Assembly (NCBI RefSeq): GCF_900078385.1
Contig: NZ_FLQR01000001.1
Location: forward strand, 682,001 to 746,000
Length of the DNA: 64,000 nt
Direction: 5' to 3'
Origin: an uncultured Microbacterium sp.
GTDB lineage: Bacteria > Actinomycetota > Actinomycetes > Actinomycetales > Microbacteriaceae
Shown: in pieces, positions 57,498-64,000 of the stretch
Numbering within the stretch: the stretch's first letter is position 1
Layout of the letters: each line of letters opens with the position of its first letter
Translations under genes and position numbers: made by a program
The notes under the pieces: generated by a model
What the model saw: only the letters and a program-made list of their open reading frames with translations
Databases searched by the model: none
What the model was told of the DNA's origin: nothing

Positions 57498-59332
57498 TGG
57501 CGCGCATCCGGCAGGCCGACGTCGACGAGGTGAAATCCCGCACGAACATCGGCGACATCGTGGGCGAGCGCGTCGCCCTCAAGTCCGCCGGCGTCGGCTC
57601 GCTGAAGGGGCTCTGCCCGTTCCACGACGAGCGCAGCCCGAGCTTCCACGTCCGGCCGCAGGTCGGCTACTACCACTGCTTCGGCTGCGGCGAGTCGGGC
57701 GACGTCTACTCGTTCCTGCGGGCGATGGACCACCTCTCCTTCACGGAGGCCGTCGAGCGGCTCGCCGCGCGCATCGGCTACCAGCTGCACTACGAAGACG
57801 GGCAGGCGGCGCCGGAGACGAGCGGGCGCACCCGCCTGTACCAGGCCAACTCCGCCGCCGCGGAGTGGTTCCGCTCGCAGCTGTCGACCCCCGAGGCCGA
57901 CGCGGGGCGCCGGTTCCTGGGCGAGCGGGGCTTCGATGCCGGCGCCGCGGCGCACTTCGGGGTCGGTTACGCGCCCAAGGGCTGGAACTCCCTCCGCGAC
58001 GCCATGCGCGCGCAGGGATACACCGACGAGGAGCTCGCGACGGCGGGGCTCGTCTCGCAGGGCCAGCGCGGTGTCTACGACCGCTTCCGCGGGCGCGTCG
58101 TGTGGCCGATCCGCGACGTCACGGGGCAGACCATCGGCTTCGGCGCGCGGCGTCTCTACGAGGACGACCAGGGTCCGAAGTACCTCAACACCCCCGAGAC
58201 GCCGATCTACAAGAAGGCGCAGGTGCTGTACGGGCTCGACCTCGCCAAGCGCGACATCTCCCGTCAGCACCGGGTCGTCGTGGTCGAGGGCTACACCGAC
58301 GTCATGGCCTGTCACCTCGCCGGCATCACGACGGCCATCGCCTCCTGCGGCACGGCCTTCGGCTCCGACCACATCACGGTGCTCCGCCGCGTGATGGGCG
58401 ATGACTCCGTCGGCGGCGAGGTGATCTTCACGTTCGATCCGGATGCCGCCGGGCAGAAGGCCGCGCTGCGCGCGTTCGGCGACGAGAAGCGCTTCGCTGC
58501 GCAGACGTACGTCGCCGTTGCGCCCGGTGGCCTCGACCCCTGCGATCTGCGCCTGAACCGCGGTGACGGCGCCGTCCGCTCGCTCATCGAGACCAAGGCC
58601 CCCATGTTCGAGTTCGTCATGGACCAGCGCCTCACCGGCTTCGACCTGGCGACCGTGGAGGGCCGGGTCGGCGCGCTGCGTTCGGCGGCGCCGATCGTCG
58701 CCGACATCCGCGACCCGGCGCTTCGCCCCGGGTACACCCGCGTCCTGGCCCGCAAGCTCGGGATGGATCTGTCCGAGGTCGCTCCCGCCGTGGAACGCGC
58801 CGCCCGCGCCGCACGGTCGGGCGAGACGGCACCGGCCGCCGCCGCGCCCGTGGGGGAGACGACGCGGGTCACGCTGGTCTCGCTGCCCCGCACATCGGAT
58901 GTCGCCATCGAGCGCGACGCGCTGATGGGCATCCTCCAGTACGGGCACCTCCTGGACGCCGCCGAAGTGGATGCCGCGCTGACGCTGCCGATGTCGCATC
59001 CCGCGCTCGACGCAGTGCGGCAGGCCATCGTCGCGCAGGCCGACCGCAGCCGCATCGGCTGGGCGTCGACGGCGGCCGAGTCGGCCCGGGAGCCGTTCCG
59101 CTCCCTCGCCGTCGAGCTGCTCACCGCCGACTTCCCGGCCCTCACCGAGGCCGAGGCGACGGCATCCACGCTGTCGCTCTGCCGCCGGCTGCGCCTGCGC
59201 GCCGTGGACCGGGAGAAGCACGAGATGATCGGCGCCATCCAGCGGGTGCCGGCCGACTCCGAGGAGGGCCGCACCGTGCGGGTCGCGCTCCGTGAGCTCG
59301 ACGCGCGCCGCCGGGCCCTGTCCGACGAGTAG
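57497..59332 (+). CDS. dnaG: DNA primase
   Basis: A 611-residue primase that makes RNA primers at the replication fork. The N-terminal zinc-binding domain has CPFHDERSPSF and YYHCFGCGESGDV (C-H-C-C). The catalytic core carries FGVGYAPKGW, the TOPRIM glutamate in VVVEGYTDVMA near 262, and FTFDPDAAGQKAA. The C-terminal domain (about 470-610) would contact the DnaB helicase. The ATG overlaps the dgt stop (TGATG). Length and order are standard. Confidence 0.97.
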   Translation: MARIRQADVDEVKSRTNIGDIVGERVALKSAGVGSLKGLCPFHDERSPSFHVRPQVGYYHCFGCGESGDVYSFLRAMDHLSFTEAVERLAARIGYQLHYEDGQAAPETSGRTRLYQANSAAAEWFRSQLSTPEADAGRRFLGERGFDAGAAAHFGVGYAPKGWNSLRDAMRAQGYTDEELATAGLVSQGQRGVYDRFRGRVVWPIRDVTGQTIGFGARRLYEDDQGPKYLNTPETPIYKKAQVLYGLDLAKRDISRQHRVVVVEGYTDVMACHLAGITTAIASCGTAFGSDHITVLRRVMGDDSVGGEVIFTFDPDAAGQKAALRAFGDEKRFAAQTYVAVAPGGLDPCDLRLNRGDGAVRSLIETKAPMFEFVMDQRLTGFDLATVEGRVGALRSAAPIVADIRDPALRPGYTRVLARKLGMDLSEVAPAVERAARAARSGETAPAAAAPVGETTRVTLVSLPRTSDVAIERDALMGILQYGHLLDAAEVDAALTLPMSHPALDAVRQAIVAQADRSRIGWASTAAESAREPFRSLAVELLTADFPALTEAEATASTLSLCRRLRLRAVDREKHEMIGAIQRVPADSEEGRTVRVALRELDARRRALSDE

Positions 59333-59352
59333 CGTCTCCCGCGTCGCCGGGG

Positions 59353-59358
59353 CAGGAT
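59353..59358 (+). promoter_or_regulatory. Possible leaderless -10 box of the ABC ATPase gene
   Basis: CAGGAT, six bases, ATG 59365. The first base is not T, and the spacer GAGGGG could equally be a ribosome-binding site. Confidence 0.35.
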
Positions 59359-59364
59359 GAGGGG

Positions 59365-60132
59365 ATGTCTCCGCGCTCCGAAACCGACGTGTCCGTCCGG
59401 TGCGTGGACCTCTCGATCGCTCGGGGCAGGCGGGGACCGCGCGTCGTGGACGGCGTGTCGTTCACGCTGGCGCGCGGGGCAGCCCTGGCCGTCATGGGTC
59501 CCGCGGGTGCCGGAAAGTCGAGTCTCGCCGCGGTCCTGGCCGGCGCGGACACCGACGCCACGATCGTCGGAGGATCGGCGCTGGTGGAGGGGATCCCGGC
59601 CCGTGCGCGCGGACGCCGTCGGCGCGTGCTCACCTACGTCACGGGCTGGCTCGGTCAGGGGGTCGGCGCAGATCTGAACCCCCGGCTCACGATCTCGGAC
59701 ATCATCGCCGAGCCGATCACGAGCCGCGACCGGCGGGTAAACCGCCGCGCTCTGGCCATCCGCGTCGCCGGGCTCCTCGACGAGCTCCAGCTGCCTCTCG
59801 GGGCCGCCGCGAAGTACCCGTACGAGCTGAGTGCGGGGATGCGGCAGCGCGTCGCGCTCGCGCGGGCCCTCGTCCTCGAACCGCGGCTGCTGGTGGGGGA
59901 CGATCCGTTCGCCAACCTCGATCCCGAGGTCCGCGTGACCGTGCGCGATGCCCTGCAGCGTCGGCGGCGGGAGTCGGGCATGTCGCTGCTGCTCGTCACC
60001 AACGAGGAGGAGGTCATCCGGCACTTCGCGGCCGCCGTGCTGGTGCTCCGCGACGGTCACCCGGTGGGGTATGGGGCGGGCCTGGATGACGTGCTGTGGA
60101 CGCCGGATGAGGACACGCGGTTGGCCCCCTGA
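59365..60132 (+). CDS. Orphan ABC transporter ATP-binding protein, oligopeptide-type
   Basis: A 255-residue ABC ATPase most like the Dpp/Opp/Gsi nickel-peptide group. Walker A is GPAGAGKSS (about 45-53), the Q-loop region is TYVTGWLGQGVGADLNPRL, and the signature is LSAGMRQRV. Walker B reads LLVGDDPFANLD, with Asp where the catalytic Glu normally stands (D-E-P becomes D-D-P), and the switch His is replaced (VTNEEEV instead of ITHD). No permease, binding protein or second ATPase is nearby. It may be a regulatory or degenerate ATPase rather than a transporter subunit. Confidence 0.82.
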   Translation: MSPRSETDVSVRCVDLSIARGRRGPRVVDGVSFTLARGAALAVMGPAGAGKSSLAAVLAGADTDATIVGGSALVEGIPARARGRRRRVLTYVTGWLGQGVGADLNPRLTISDIIAEPITSRDRRVNRRALAIRVAGLLDELQLPLGAAAKYPYELSAGMRQRVALARALVLEPRLLVGDDPFANLDPEVRVTVRDALQRRRRESGMSLLLVTNEEEVIRHFAAAVLVLRDGHPVGYGAGLDDVLWTPDEDTRLAP

Positions 60133-60197
60133 CGTCACGAGCACCCCTGCGGCTTTGCTACGATAGTCGGGTTGCCCACCGCAAGATGGGCGGCTGA

Positions 60198-60273
60198 TCC
60201 TCGGTAGCTCAATTGGCAGAGCAATCGGCTGTTAACCGATAGGTTCTTGGTTCGAGTCCAAGCCGGGGAGCCA
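60198..60273 (+). tRNA. tRNA-Asn (anticodon GTT)
   Basis: The acceptor TCCTCGG pairs with CCGGGGA (one G-U). The anticodon stem ATCGG/CCGAT surrounds loop CTGTTAA, giving GTT for asparagine. The T-arm is TTCTTGG...CCAAG-like with GGTTCGAGTCC. The discriminator is G, and CCA is encoded at 60271-60273, unlike tRNA-Ala in this window. Confidence 0.95.
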
Positions 60274-60284
60274 CTAGGCGCCTG

Positions 60285-60318
60285 AACTCCCTTGACGAAT
60301 CAAGGGAGTTTCGTCTTT
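60285..60318 (+). terminator. Intrinsic terminator after tRNA-Asn
   Basis: A ten-pair stem AACTCCCTTG / CAAGGGAGTT with loop ACGAAT, followed by TCGTCTTT. Confidence 0.8.
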
Positions 60319-60367
60319 CCCGGGGCCGCCGCCGCACCGCTCCGGCCTTGGCCCGACCTCCCAGGCT

Positions 60368-60434
60368 CGAGAAATCAGATCGAGCATGAGAAACCGGTAC
60401 TCGCGTGGTTTCTCATGCCGGATGTGGTTTCTCG
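60368..60434. repeat. Long imperfect palindrome downstream of tRNA-Asn
   Basis: Two 28-base arms (60368-60395 and 60407-60434) around an 11-base loop pair at 24 Watson-Crick positions plus one G-U. Each arm itself contains GAGAAA-Y-C twice, so the element is a nest of four GAGAAAC-like units in alternating orientation. The adjoining terminator already serves tRNA-Asn, so another role (REP-like repeat, MITE remnant, or recombination site) is possible. Copy number elsewhere is unknown. Confidence 0.75.
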
Positions 60435-60465
60435 CGGCCGGCTGCTCGCTCACGCCCGCGTTCAG

Positions 60466-60489
60466 GCCCGCGCTGCGTTCAGCGCGGGC
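60466..60489 (-). terminator. Hairpin at the 3' end of the small membrane protein gene
   Basis: A nine-pair stem GCCCGCGCT / AGCGCGGGC with loop GCGTTC. It overlaps the minus-strand stop codon at 60479-60481. Confidence 0.5.
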
Positions 60490-60808
60490 TGTCCGGGAGA
60501 CGGAGCGGATCGGCGGGCAGCGCGTCGCCGATCTCCGACGCGGCCTCCGGATCCACGAACGGGTGCGTGGGCCGGCTTCGCCCGAGCTCCGCATCCGAGT
60601 AGCCGTCCGCGGCGTACAGCTCGGCGCTTCCTCTGACGGGCGGTGCAGGCCGGGCCAGGAGCGAGATCGCGACGAGCGCGAAACCGGGAATCACGGGCAC
60701 CACCCAGACGGGGAGCTCCCACTGCAGGATCGTCATGGTCATCAGCAGGGCGAACATCCCGACCACGATGCTCGCGATCGCGACGCGCCTCCACCGAATG
60801 CCCGACAT
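60479..60808 (-). CDS. Small two-helix membrane protein
   Basis: A 109-residue protein beginning MSGIRWRRVAIASIVVGMFALLMTM. It has two membrane helices (about 9-27 and 33-52). A soluble C-terminal tail of about 57 residues contains GYSDAELGRSRPTHPFVDPEAASEIGD. I do not recognise a family. It is a single gene between the palindrome region and the oxidoreductase. The stop falls inside a G+C-rich hairpin that may terminate its message. Confidence 0.7.
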   Translation of the reverse strand: MSGIRWRRVAIASIVVGMFALLMTMTILQWELPVWVVPVIPGFALVAISLLARPAPPVRGSAELYAADGYSDAELGRSRPTHPFVDPEAASEIGDALPADPLRLPDSPR

Positions 60809-60846
60809 GCTTCACGGTAACGCCGCACCCGTGCGCCGGTCCAGGC

Positions 60847-61797
60847 TCACGGGACGACGATCACCTTGCCGAGTGCGCGGCCGGCGCCCACGTGCGCGAG
60901 CGCCTGCGGCGTCTCGCCCAGCGGGAACGTGCGATCGATGTGGATGCGGAGGTCCCCTGCCGCGCACAGTTCCGCGACCGGCGTGAAATGCGTCGGCCCC
61001 GCCTGCACGACGAGCATGCCGAGATGGCGACCGGTGAGCGCACCTGCGGCGGCGCCGACGGTGAGGATGCGCAGGAGCGATCGGACGGTGCCCCCGACGC
61101 AGAGGTACCGGCCACCCGGCGCCAACGCTCGCCGGTACGCGAACACCGACTGGTGCGCCACGAGGTCGAGGATGAGGTCGTAGGGCTCCCGGCGCGTGAA
61201 GTCCTCGGTGCGGTAGTCGACGACGTCATCCGCGCCGATCTGCCGGAGGAAGTCGAGCTTGCCGGCATTGTCGACACCGGTCACGTGCGCGCCGGCGCGC
61301 TTCGCGATCTGGATCGCCAGCGATCCGCTCCCGCCTCCCGCGCCGTTGATCGCGACCCGCATTCCGGCGCCGGCCCCCGCCATCCCCTGGTACGCGATCG
61401 CGCCCGCTTGGGGGAGGGCCGCGGCCTGCTCGAAGGTGAGCCCGGCCGGCTTGAGCGCCAGGGCACGCTCCGGCACGACCGCGTACTCGGCGAAGCCGCC
61501 CATCAGGGCGAGATTGTCGCCGTAGACCTCGTCGCCCTCGTGGAAGCGCGTGACATCCTTCCCGACCGCGGTGACGCGGCCGGCGATGTCGGAGCCCAGG
61601 ACGCGATTCTTCGGGCGACGGAGGCCGCCGATGCGGGCGTAGGCGGGTGATCCGGTCAGACACTCCCAGTCGGACAGGTTGATCGAGGTGGCCGCGACCT
61701 CGACGAGAACCTGGCTCGGACCGGGAGCCGGAACCGGGACATCGTCGAGTCGCAGGACGTCCGGGGGTCCGTAGCGGTCGTAGACGACCGCCCTCAT
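60847..61797 (-). CDS. NAD(P)-dependent medium-chain dehydrogenase
   Basis: A 316-residue MDR-family protein. The GroES-like part includes VEVAATSINLSDWECLTGSPAYARIGGLRRPKN, where the SDW segment is typical of RTN4IP1/quinone-oxidoreductase relatives, and VLGSDIAGRVTAVG. The cofactor loop is AINGAGGGSGSLAIQIAKRAGAHVTGV (about 150-175). C-terminal HIDRTFPLGETPQALAHVGAGRALGKVIV is standard. No zinc ligands are seen. Substrates cannot be inferred. A TACACT hexamer lies about 29 bases before the ATG on the minus strand. Confidence 0.9.
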   Translation of the reverse strand: MRAVVYDRYGPPDVLRLDDVPVPAPGPSQVLVEVAATSINLSDWECLTGSPAYARIGGLRRPKNRVLGSDIAGRVTAVGKDVTRFHEGDEVYGDNLALMGGFAEYAVVPERALALKPAGLTFEQAAALPQAGAIAYQGMAGAGAGMRVAINGAGGGSGSLAIQIAKRAGAHVTGVDNAGKLDFLRQIGADDVVDYRTEDFTRREPYDLILDLVAHQSVFAYRRALAPGGRYLCVGGTVRSLLRILTVGAAAGALTGRHLGMLVVQAGPTHFTPVAELCAAGDLRIHIDRTFPLGETPQALAHVGAGRALGKVIVVP

Positions 61798-61881
61798 CGG
61801 GGCGTCGTGCGGGGGCCGGTCATGGGGCCAGTGTAGGGGCGGCCGCGTCGGCGCATCCGCGCCCCGCCTGCCGTCGAGACC

Positions 61882-62196
61882 TCAGACCGTGAGCGCCCCG
61901 GCGAGGCTCAACAGCGCGCGGATCGCGTCGTCCTGGATGAGGTGCGACGTGGCGCCGTGACCGGTCGACTCCGGCGCGGTGGCCACCCACTCGACGTGCG
62001 CGGCGCCGGTCAGGACGAGATGGGTCCCCGGAACGCGCTTGCGGGTCTGCGTGGTGCGTGACACGACGTCGCCGAGATAGGCGTCGCCCAGGAAGACACG
62101 GAAGCTGTTCTCATCCATGCGCGGTGCCAGGCCGACCGTGACGCTGCCGGCGGCGTCGGCGGTGCGTCGGATGGTCCTGGCGATCAGGTCGGTCAT
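61882..62196 (-). CDS. Hypothetical small soluble protein
   Basis: A 104-residue protein, MTDLIARTIRRTADAAGSVTVGL onward, with no signal peptide or membrane helix and no motif I recognise. The middle alternates short beta-like strands (NSFRVFLGDAYLGDVV, GTHLVLTGAAHVEWVA) and the end is helical (HLIQDDAIRALLSLAGAL). AGGGAG lies seven bases before ATG 62196, which fixes the start; the frame is open upstream. It is divergent from the small-RNA candidate and the tandem universal stress protein. Confidence 0.65.
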   Translation of the reverse strand: MTDLIARTIRRTADAAGSVTVGLAPRMDENSFRVFLGDAYLGDVVSRTTQTRKRVPGTHLVLTGAAHVEWVATAPESTGHGATSHLIQDDAIRALLSLAGALTV

Positions 62197-62321
62197 GCGT
62201 CTACTCCCTGGCGGCGCGTGCAAGCCGGCGACAGCCGCAAGCACGGTCCCCACTGTGCTTCGTGCGGTCGTCACGAGGCGGCCCCAGCCGCCTACAGATG
62301 AAGAGTCTGCCAGATATCGGA

Positions 62322-62425
62322 TTCGTACGTGACCATTTGGCGGGTACACTGGCAGTCGGGAATCCCGCGTCATCTGCGCGGATCCCGAACGAAGGCCAGG
62401 GCTTCCACCCCTGGCCTTCACCCTT
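62322..62425 (+). ncRNA. Candidate two-hairpin small RNA or leader upstream of the tandem usp gene
   Basis: This lies within the 323-base gene-free stretch 62197-62519. TTCGTA (62322-62327), 17 bases, TACACT (62345-62350) form a promoter whose start would fall at about 62356-62357. There a 12-pair hairpin begins (62356-62369 with 62377-62388, two single-base bulges, seven-base loop). A second perfect 11-pair hairpin follows at once (62391-62401 with 62409-62419, loop CTTCCAC). The RNA would be about 65-70 nt. It is not U-rich at the end, so it may instead be an attenuated leader of the usp gene 100 bases downstream. The rest of the gap shows only a small AAGCAC/GTGCTT hairpin near 62239. Confidence 0.5.
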
Positions 62426-62482
62426 CCCCCGGCGCCTCCGTTTCTCACGGCCGACCCCACGGCGAAGACTCCGCCCGAGGGC

Positions 62483-62488
62483 TATCGT
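62483..62488 (+). promoter_or_regulatory. Possible -10 box of the tandem usp gene
   Basis: TATCGT about 31 bases before the ATG at 62520; no convincing -35 was found. GGAGGG is the ribosome-binding site. Confidence 0.35.
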
Positions 62489-62519
62489 GTGGGGCAAGCG
62501 GATCCCAATGGAGGGCACC

Positions 62520-63362
62520 ATGGCTGAGATGATCGTCGTCGGCGTGACCGGAGCTCCCGTCTCGCCCCGCGCTGTGGACTGGGCCGTCGCCCGCGCGGCC
62601 GAGAACCGCCAGCGCGTCGAACTGGTCGCCGTCGTGGGCGGGGCGATGGGCACCGTCGGCGAAGCGGATGTCGTCATCGACGCGCGTGCCGCGGCGCAGA
62701 AGATGCTGGATCTCGAGGCGGACCGCGTGCGCGGGCGCGGCGTGGAGATCACGACCCGCGTCGACAACGGCAACCCGGTCGCGAAGCTCATCGACGCGTC
62801 GGCATCGGCGGATCTCCTCGTCATCGGCAGTGACTACACCGGTCCGGGATCCGGTCCCGCGCGCGGCATGCACGGTATCCGCATCGCCGCGGGCGCCGCC
62901 TGCCCGGTCGTCGTCGTCCCGGACATCGACCTGGGCGCCCGGTCGGGCATCGTGGTGGGCGTGGACGGTTCGGAGGTGTCCGAACGGGCGATCCGCTTCG
63001 CGGCGGCCGAAGCCGACCGCCTCGGCGAACCCCTCACCGCGTGCGCGGTGTGGACGCCGCTTCAGGCGCCGCGCAACGGTCTCGCGGTCTATCCGGAGCT
63101 GTACCTCACGAACATGCAGGCGGCGACCGAGGAGATCCTCGCCCTGTCGATCGCGGGGATCGCGGAGGACTACCCCGATGTGCAGGTCGTCCGGCGCGTC
63201 GAACGCGGGTATCCGTCGCACGTCCTCAACGAACTCGCGGCATCCGCGCGGCTCACGGTCGTCGGCACGCACGGCCGGGGCGCGATCGCGCGCTTCCTGC
63301 TCGGCTCCATCAGCCAGGAGGTGCTCGCCCGGCTGGCGACCGTCACGGCCGTCGTGCGCTGA
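62520..63362 (+). CDS. Universal stress protein, tandem two-domain type
   Basis: A 280-residue protein with two Usp domains. The first (about 1-137) begins MIVVGVTGAPVSPRAVDWAVARA and ends with VIGSDYTGPGSGPARGMHGIRIAAGAACPVVVV, in which the usual G-x2-G-x9-G-S/T pattern is altered. The second (about 143-280) begins GIVVGVDGSEVSERAIRFAAAEA and ends VVGTHGRGAIARFLLGSISQEVLARLATVTAVV, a complete ATP-binding motif. So only the C-terminal domain is likely to bind ATP. GGAGGG precedes the ATG. It may be controlled by the two-hairpin RNA upstream. Tandem Usp proteins are typical of actinobacterial stress responses. Confidence 0.92.
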   Translation: MAEMIVVGVTGAPVSPRAVDWAVARAAENRQRVELVAVVGGAMGTVGEADVVIDARAAAQKMLDLEADRVRGRGVEITTRVDNGNPVAKLIDASASADLLVIGSDYTGPGSGPARGMHGIRIAAGAACPVVVVPDIDLGARSGIVVGVDGSEVSERAIRFAAAEADRLGEPLTACAVWTPLQAPRNGLAVYPELYLTNMQAATEEILALSIAGIAEDYPDVQVVRRVERGYPSHVLNELAASARLTVVGTHGRGAIARFLLGSISQEVLARLATVTAVVR

Positions 63363-63375
63363 GTCGGCGCGGCTG

Positions 63376-63942
63376 CTACGCGTCGATGTCGTCGACGCCG
63401 GGCTGCCAGCTGCTCCCGGGACGGCCCCAGCCCCGCTTGCGCGCGATCTTCTGCACCGTCTTCCAGTCCGCATCGTCGAGCCGGTCGATGTAGAGGATGC
63501 CGTTCAGATGGTCGAACTCGTGCTGCATGATGCGCGCACGCCATCCGGTGACGTGGATCTCGACGGGTGCGCCTTCCAGGTCCGTGCCGGTCACCCGGAC
63601 CTCGTCGGAGCGCCGCAGCGGGAAACGCTCGCCCGGAAACGAGAGACATCCCTCCGACTCGTCGTCGTCGTCGGGTGTGCCCGGCTCCGGCGGCGTCATC
63701 CACAGGACGGGATCGAGGATGACGCCCCGCCACGGCTCGCCGTCGTCGTCGGGGTAGGAGTACGTGTAGATGCGGAGACCGACACCCACCTGGGGCGCGG
63801 CGAGGCCGACGCCGGGGGCGGCATCCATCGTCTCGAACATGTCGGCGACGAGGGTGCGGATCTCATCGGTCACCTCGCCCACGGGGGAGGCAATGGAGTG
63901 CAGGACGGGATCGCCCATGATGCGAATCGGGAGAACAGCCAC
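63376..63942 (-). CDS. def: Peptide deformylase
   Basis: A 188-residue metalloenzyme that removes the N-formyl group from new proteins. All three motifs are present: GVGLAAPQVG (about 44-53), EGCLSFPGE with the metal Cys (about 97-105), and QHEFDHLNG with the metal His pair and catalytic Glu (about 140-148). The length and acidic insert DDDDESEG match actinobacterial forms. The GTG start at 63942 has a TAGGCT hexamer seven bases upstream. It is divergent from the gene that begins at the right edge. Confidence 0.96.
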   Translation of the reverse strand: MAVLPIRIMGDPVLHSIASPVGEVTDEIRTLVADMFETMDAAPGVGLAAPQVGVGLRIYTYSYPDDDGEPWRGVILDPVLWMTPPEPGTPDDDDESEGCLSFPGERFPLRRSDEVRVTGTDLEGAPVEIHVTGWRARIMQHEFDHLNGILYIDRLDDADWKTVQKIARKRGWGRPGSSWQPGVDDIDA

Positions 63943-63949
63943 GTCCTTG

Positions 63950-63955
63950 AGCCTA
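63950..63955 (-). promoter_or_regulatory. Leaderless -10 box of def
   Basis: Minus-strand TAGGCT, seven bases (CAAGGAC), GTG 63942. Confidence 0.5.
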
Positions 63956-63973
63956 TCGAGCCGCGCGGGCCGT

Positions 63974-64000
63974 TAGTGTCGAGGGGTGGAAGCCCTGGCC
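63974..64000 (+). CDS. Start of a gene running off the right edge (partial)
   Basis: TAGTGT (63974-63979), six bases and GTG at 63986 give the leaderless pattern seen across the window. Only MEALA is encoded before the edge, so the product cannot be named. The coordinates include the promoter hexamer. Confidence 0.35.

Noticed and set aside
60466..60489. The hairpin at 60466-60489 as part of the long palindrome
   Set aside because: It shares no GAGAAAC-type unit with the palindrome and is explained as the end of the minus-strand membrane-protein gene.
62391..62419. Identification of the hairpin as 6C RNA
   Set aside because: 6C RNAs have loops of six or more consecutive C residues; this loop is CTTCCAC.

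Overview
This 64 kb window is a chromosomal segment of a high-GC actinobacterium. The gene order (rne-rplU-rpmA-obgE-proB-proA-nadD-rsfS, leuS-comEA-comEC-holA-rpsT-lepA-hemW-hrcA-dnaJ-rsmE-phoH-ybeY-era, leuA-recO-uppS-dusB-dgt-dnaG), the protein sequences and the abundance of leaderless promoters point to Microbacteriaceae, probably Microbacterium or a close relative. That taxonomic call is inference from content; no marker was compared. There is no prophage, integrated plasmid, intact insertion sequence or CRISPR array.

Layout. 0-7.7 kb: the tail of an RNase E/G gene, a structured leader before rplU-rpmA, then obgE, proline biosynthesis (proB, proA), and a nadD / acidic membrane protein / rsfS operon, closed by tRNA-Ala. 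7.9-13.8 kb: an accessory stress block holding small membrane proteins, a flavodoxin, a short-chain dehydrogenase, a DevR/DosR-type response regulator with its DevS/DosT-type GAF sensor kinase, a universal stress protein and a TM2 membrane protein. Four sites resembling the DevR box lie in front of four of these transcription units, so the block looks like a compact locally encoded redox/hypoxia regulon; this is the strongest lead in the window. 13.8-18.3 kb: a NagE-type PTS permease, an SRAP/HMCES-type DNA-protein crosslink protein, an App1-like phosphatase and a DedA membrane protein. 18.3-28.8 kb: pabB-like gene, leuS, comEA, comEC, holA, rpsT, a transporter and a hydrolase. 28.8-33.5 kb: a 1572-residue secreted nuclease/5'-nucleotidase. 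33.8-45.6 kb: lepA, hemW, heat-shock repressor hrcA with a CIRCE operator, dnaJ, rsmE, HIT, phoH, ybeY, a CBS-domain protein, era and an oxidoreductase. 45.6-60.3 kb: a DUF222-HNH protein, a lipoprotein, leuA behind a leucine-rich leader peptide and attenuator, a TRIC-type channel, recO, uppS, envelope proteins, a DsbA-like protein, glutathione peroxidase, dusB, dgt, dnaG, an orphan ABC ATPase and tRNA-Asn. 60.3-64 kb: a long imperfect palindrome just downstream of tRNA-Asn, a small membrane protein, a quinone-oxidoreductase-like protein, a candidate small RNA, a tandem universal stress protein and peptide deformylase.

Regulation visible in the DNA: at least fifteen genes have a TANNNT-like -10 hexamer ending six or seven bases before the start codon, the signature of leaderless mRNAs, in places as divergent pairs only about 36-42 bp apart. 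Other readable signals are a CIRCE operator, a leucine attenuator, an rplU leader, several intrinsic-type hairpins and the DevR-like boxes. Most genes are ordinary housekeeping; the points worth a second look are the DevRS block, the leuA attenuator, the two-hairpin RNA candidate near 62.4 kb, the palindrome near 60.4 kb and the rplU leader.
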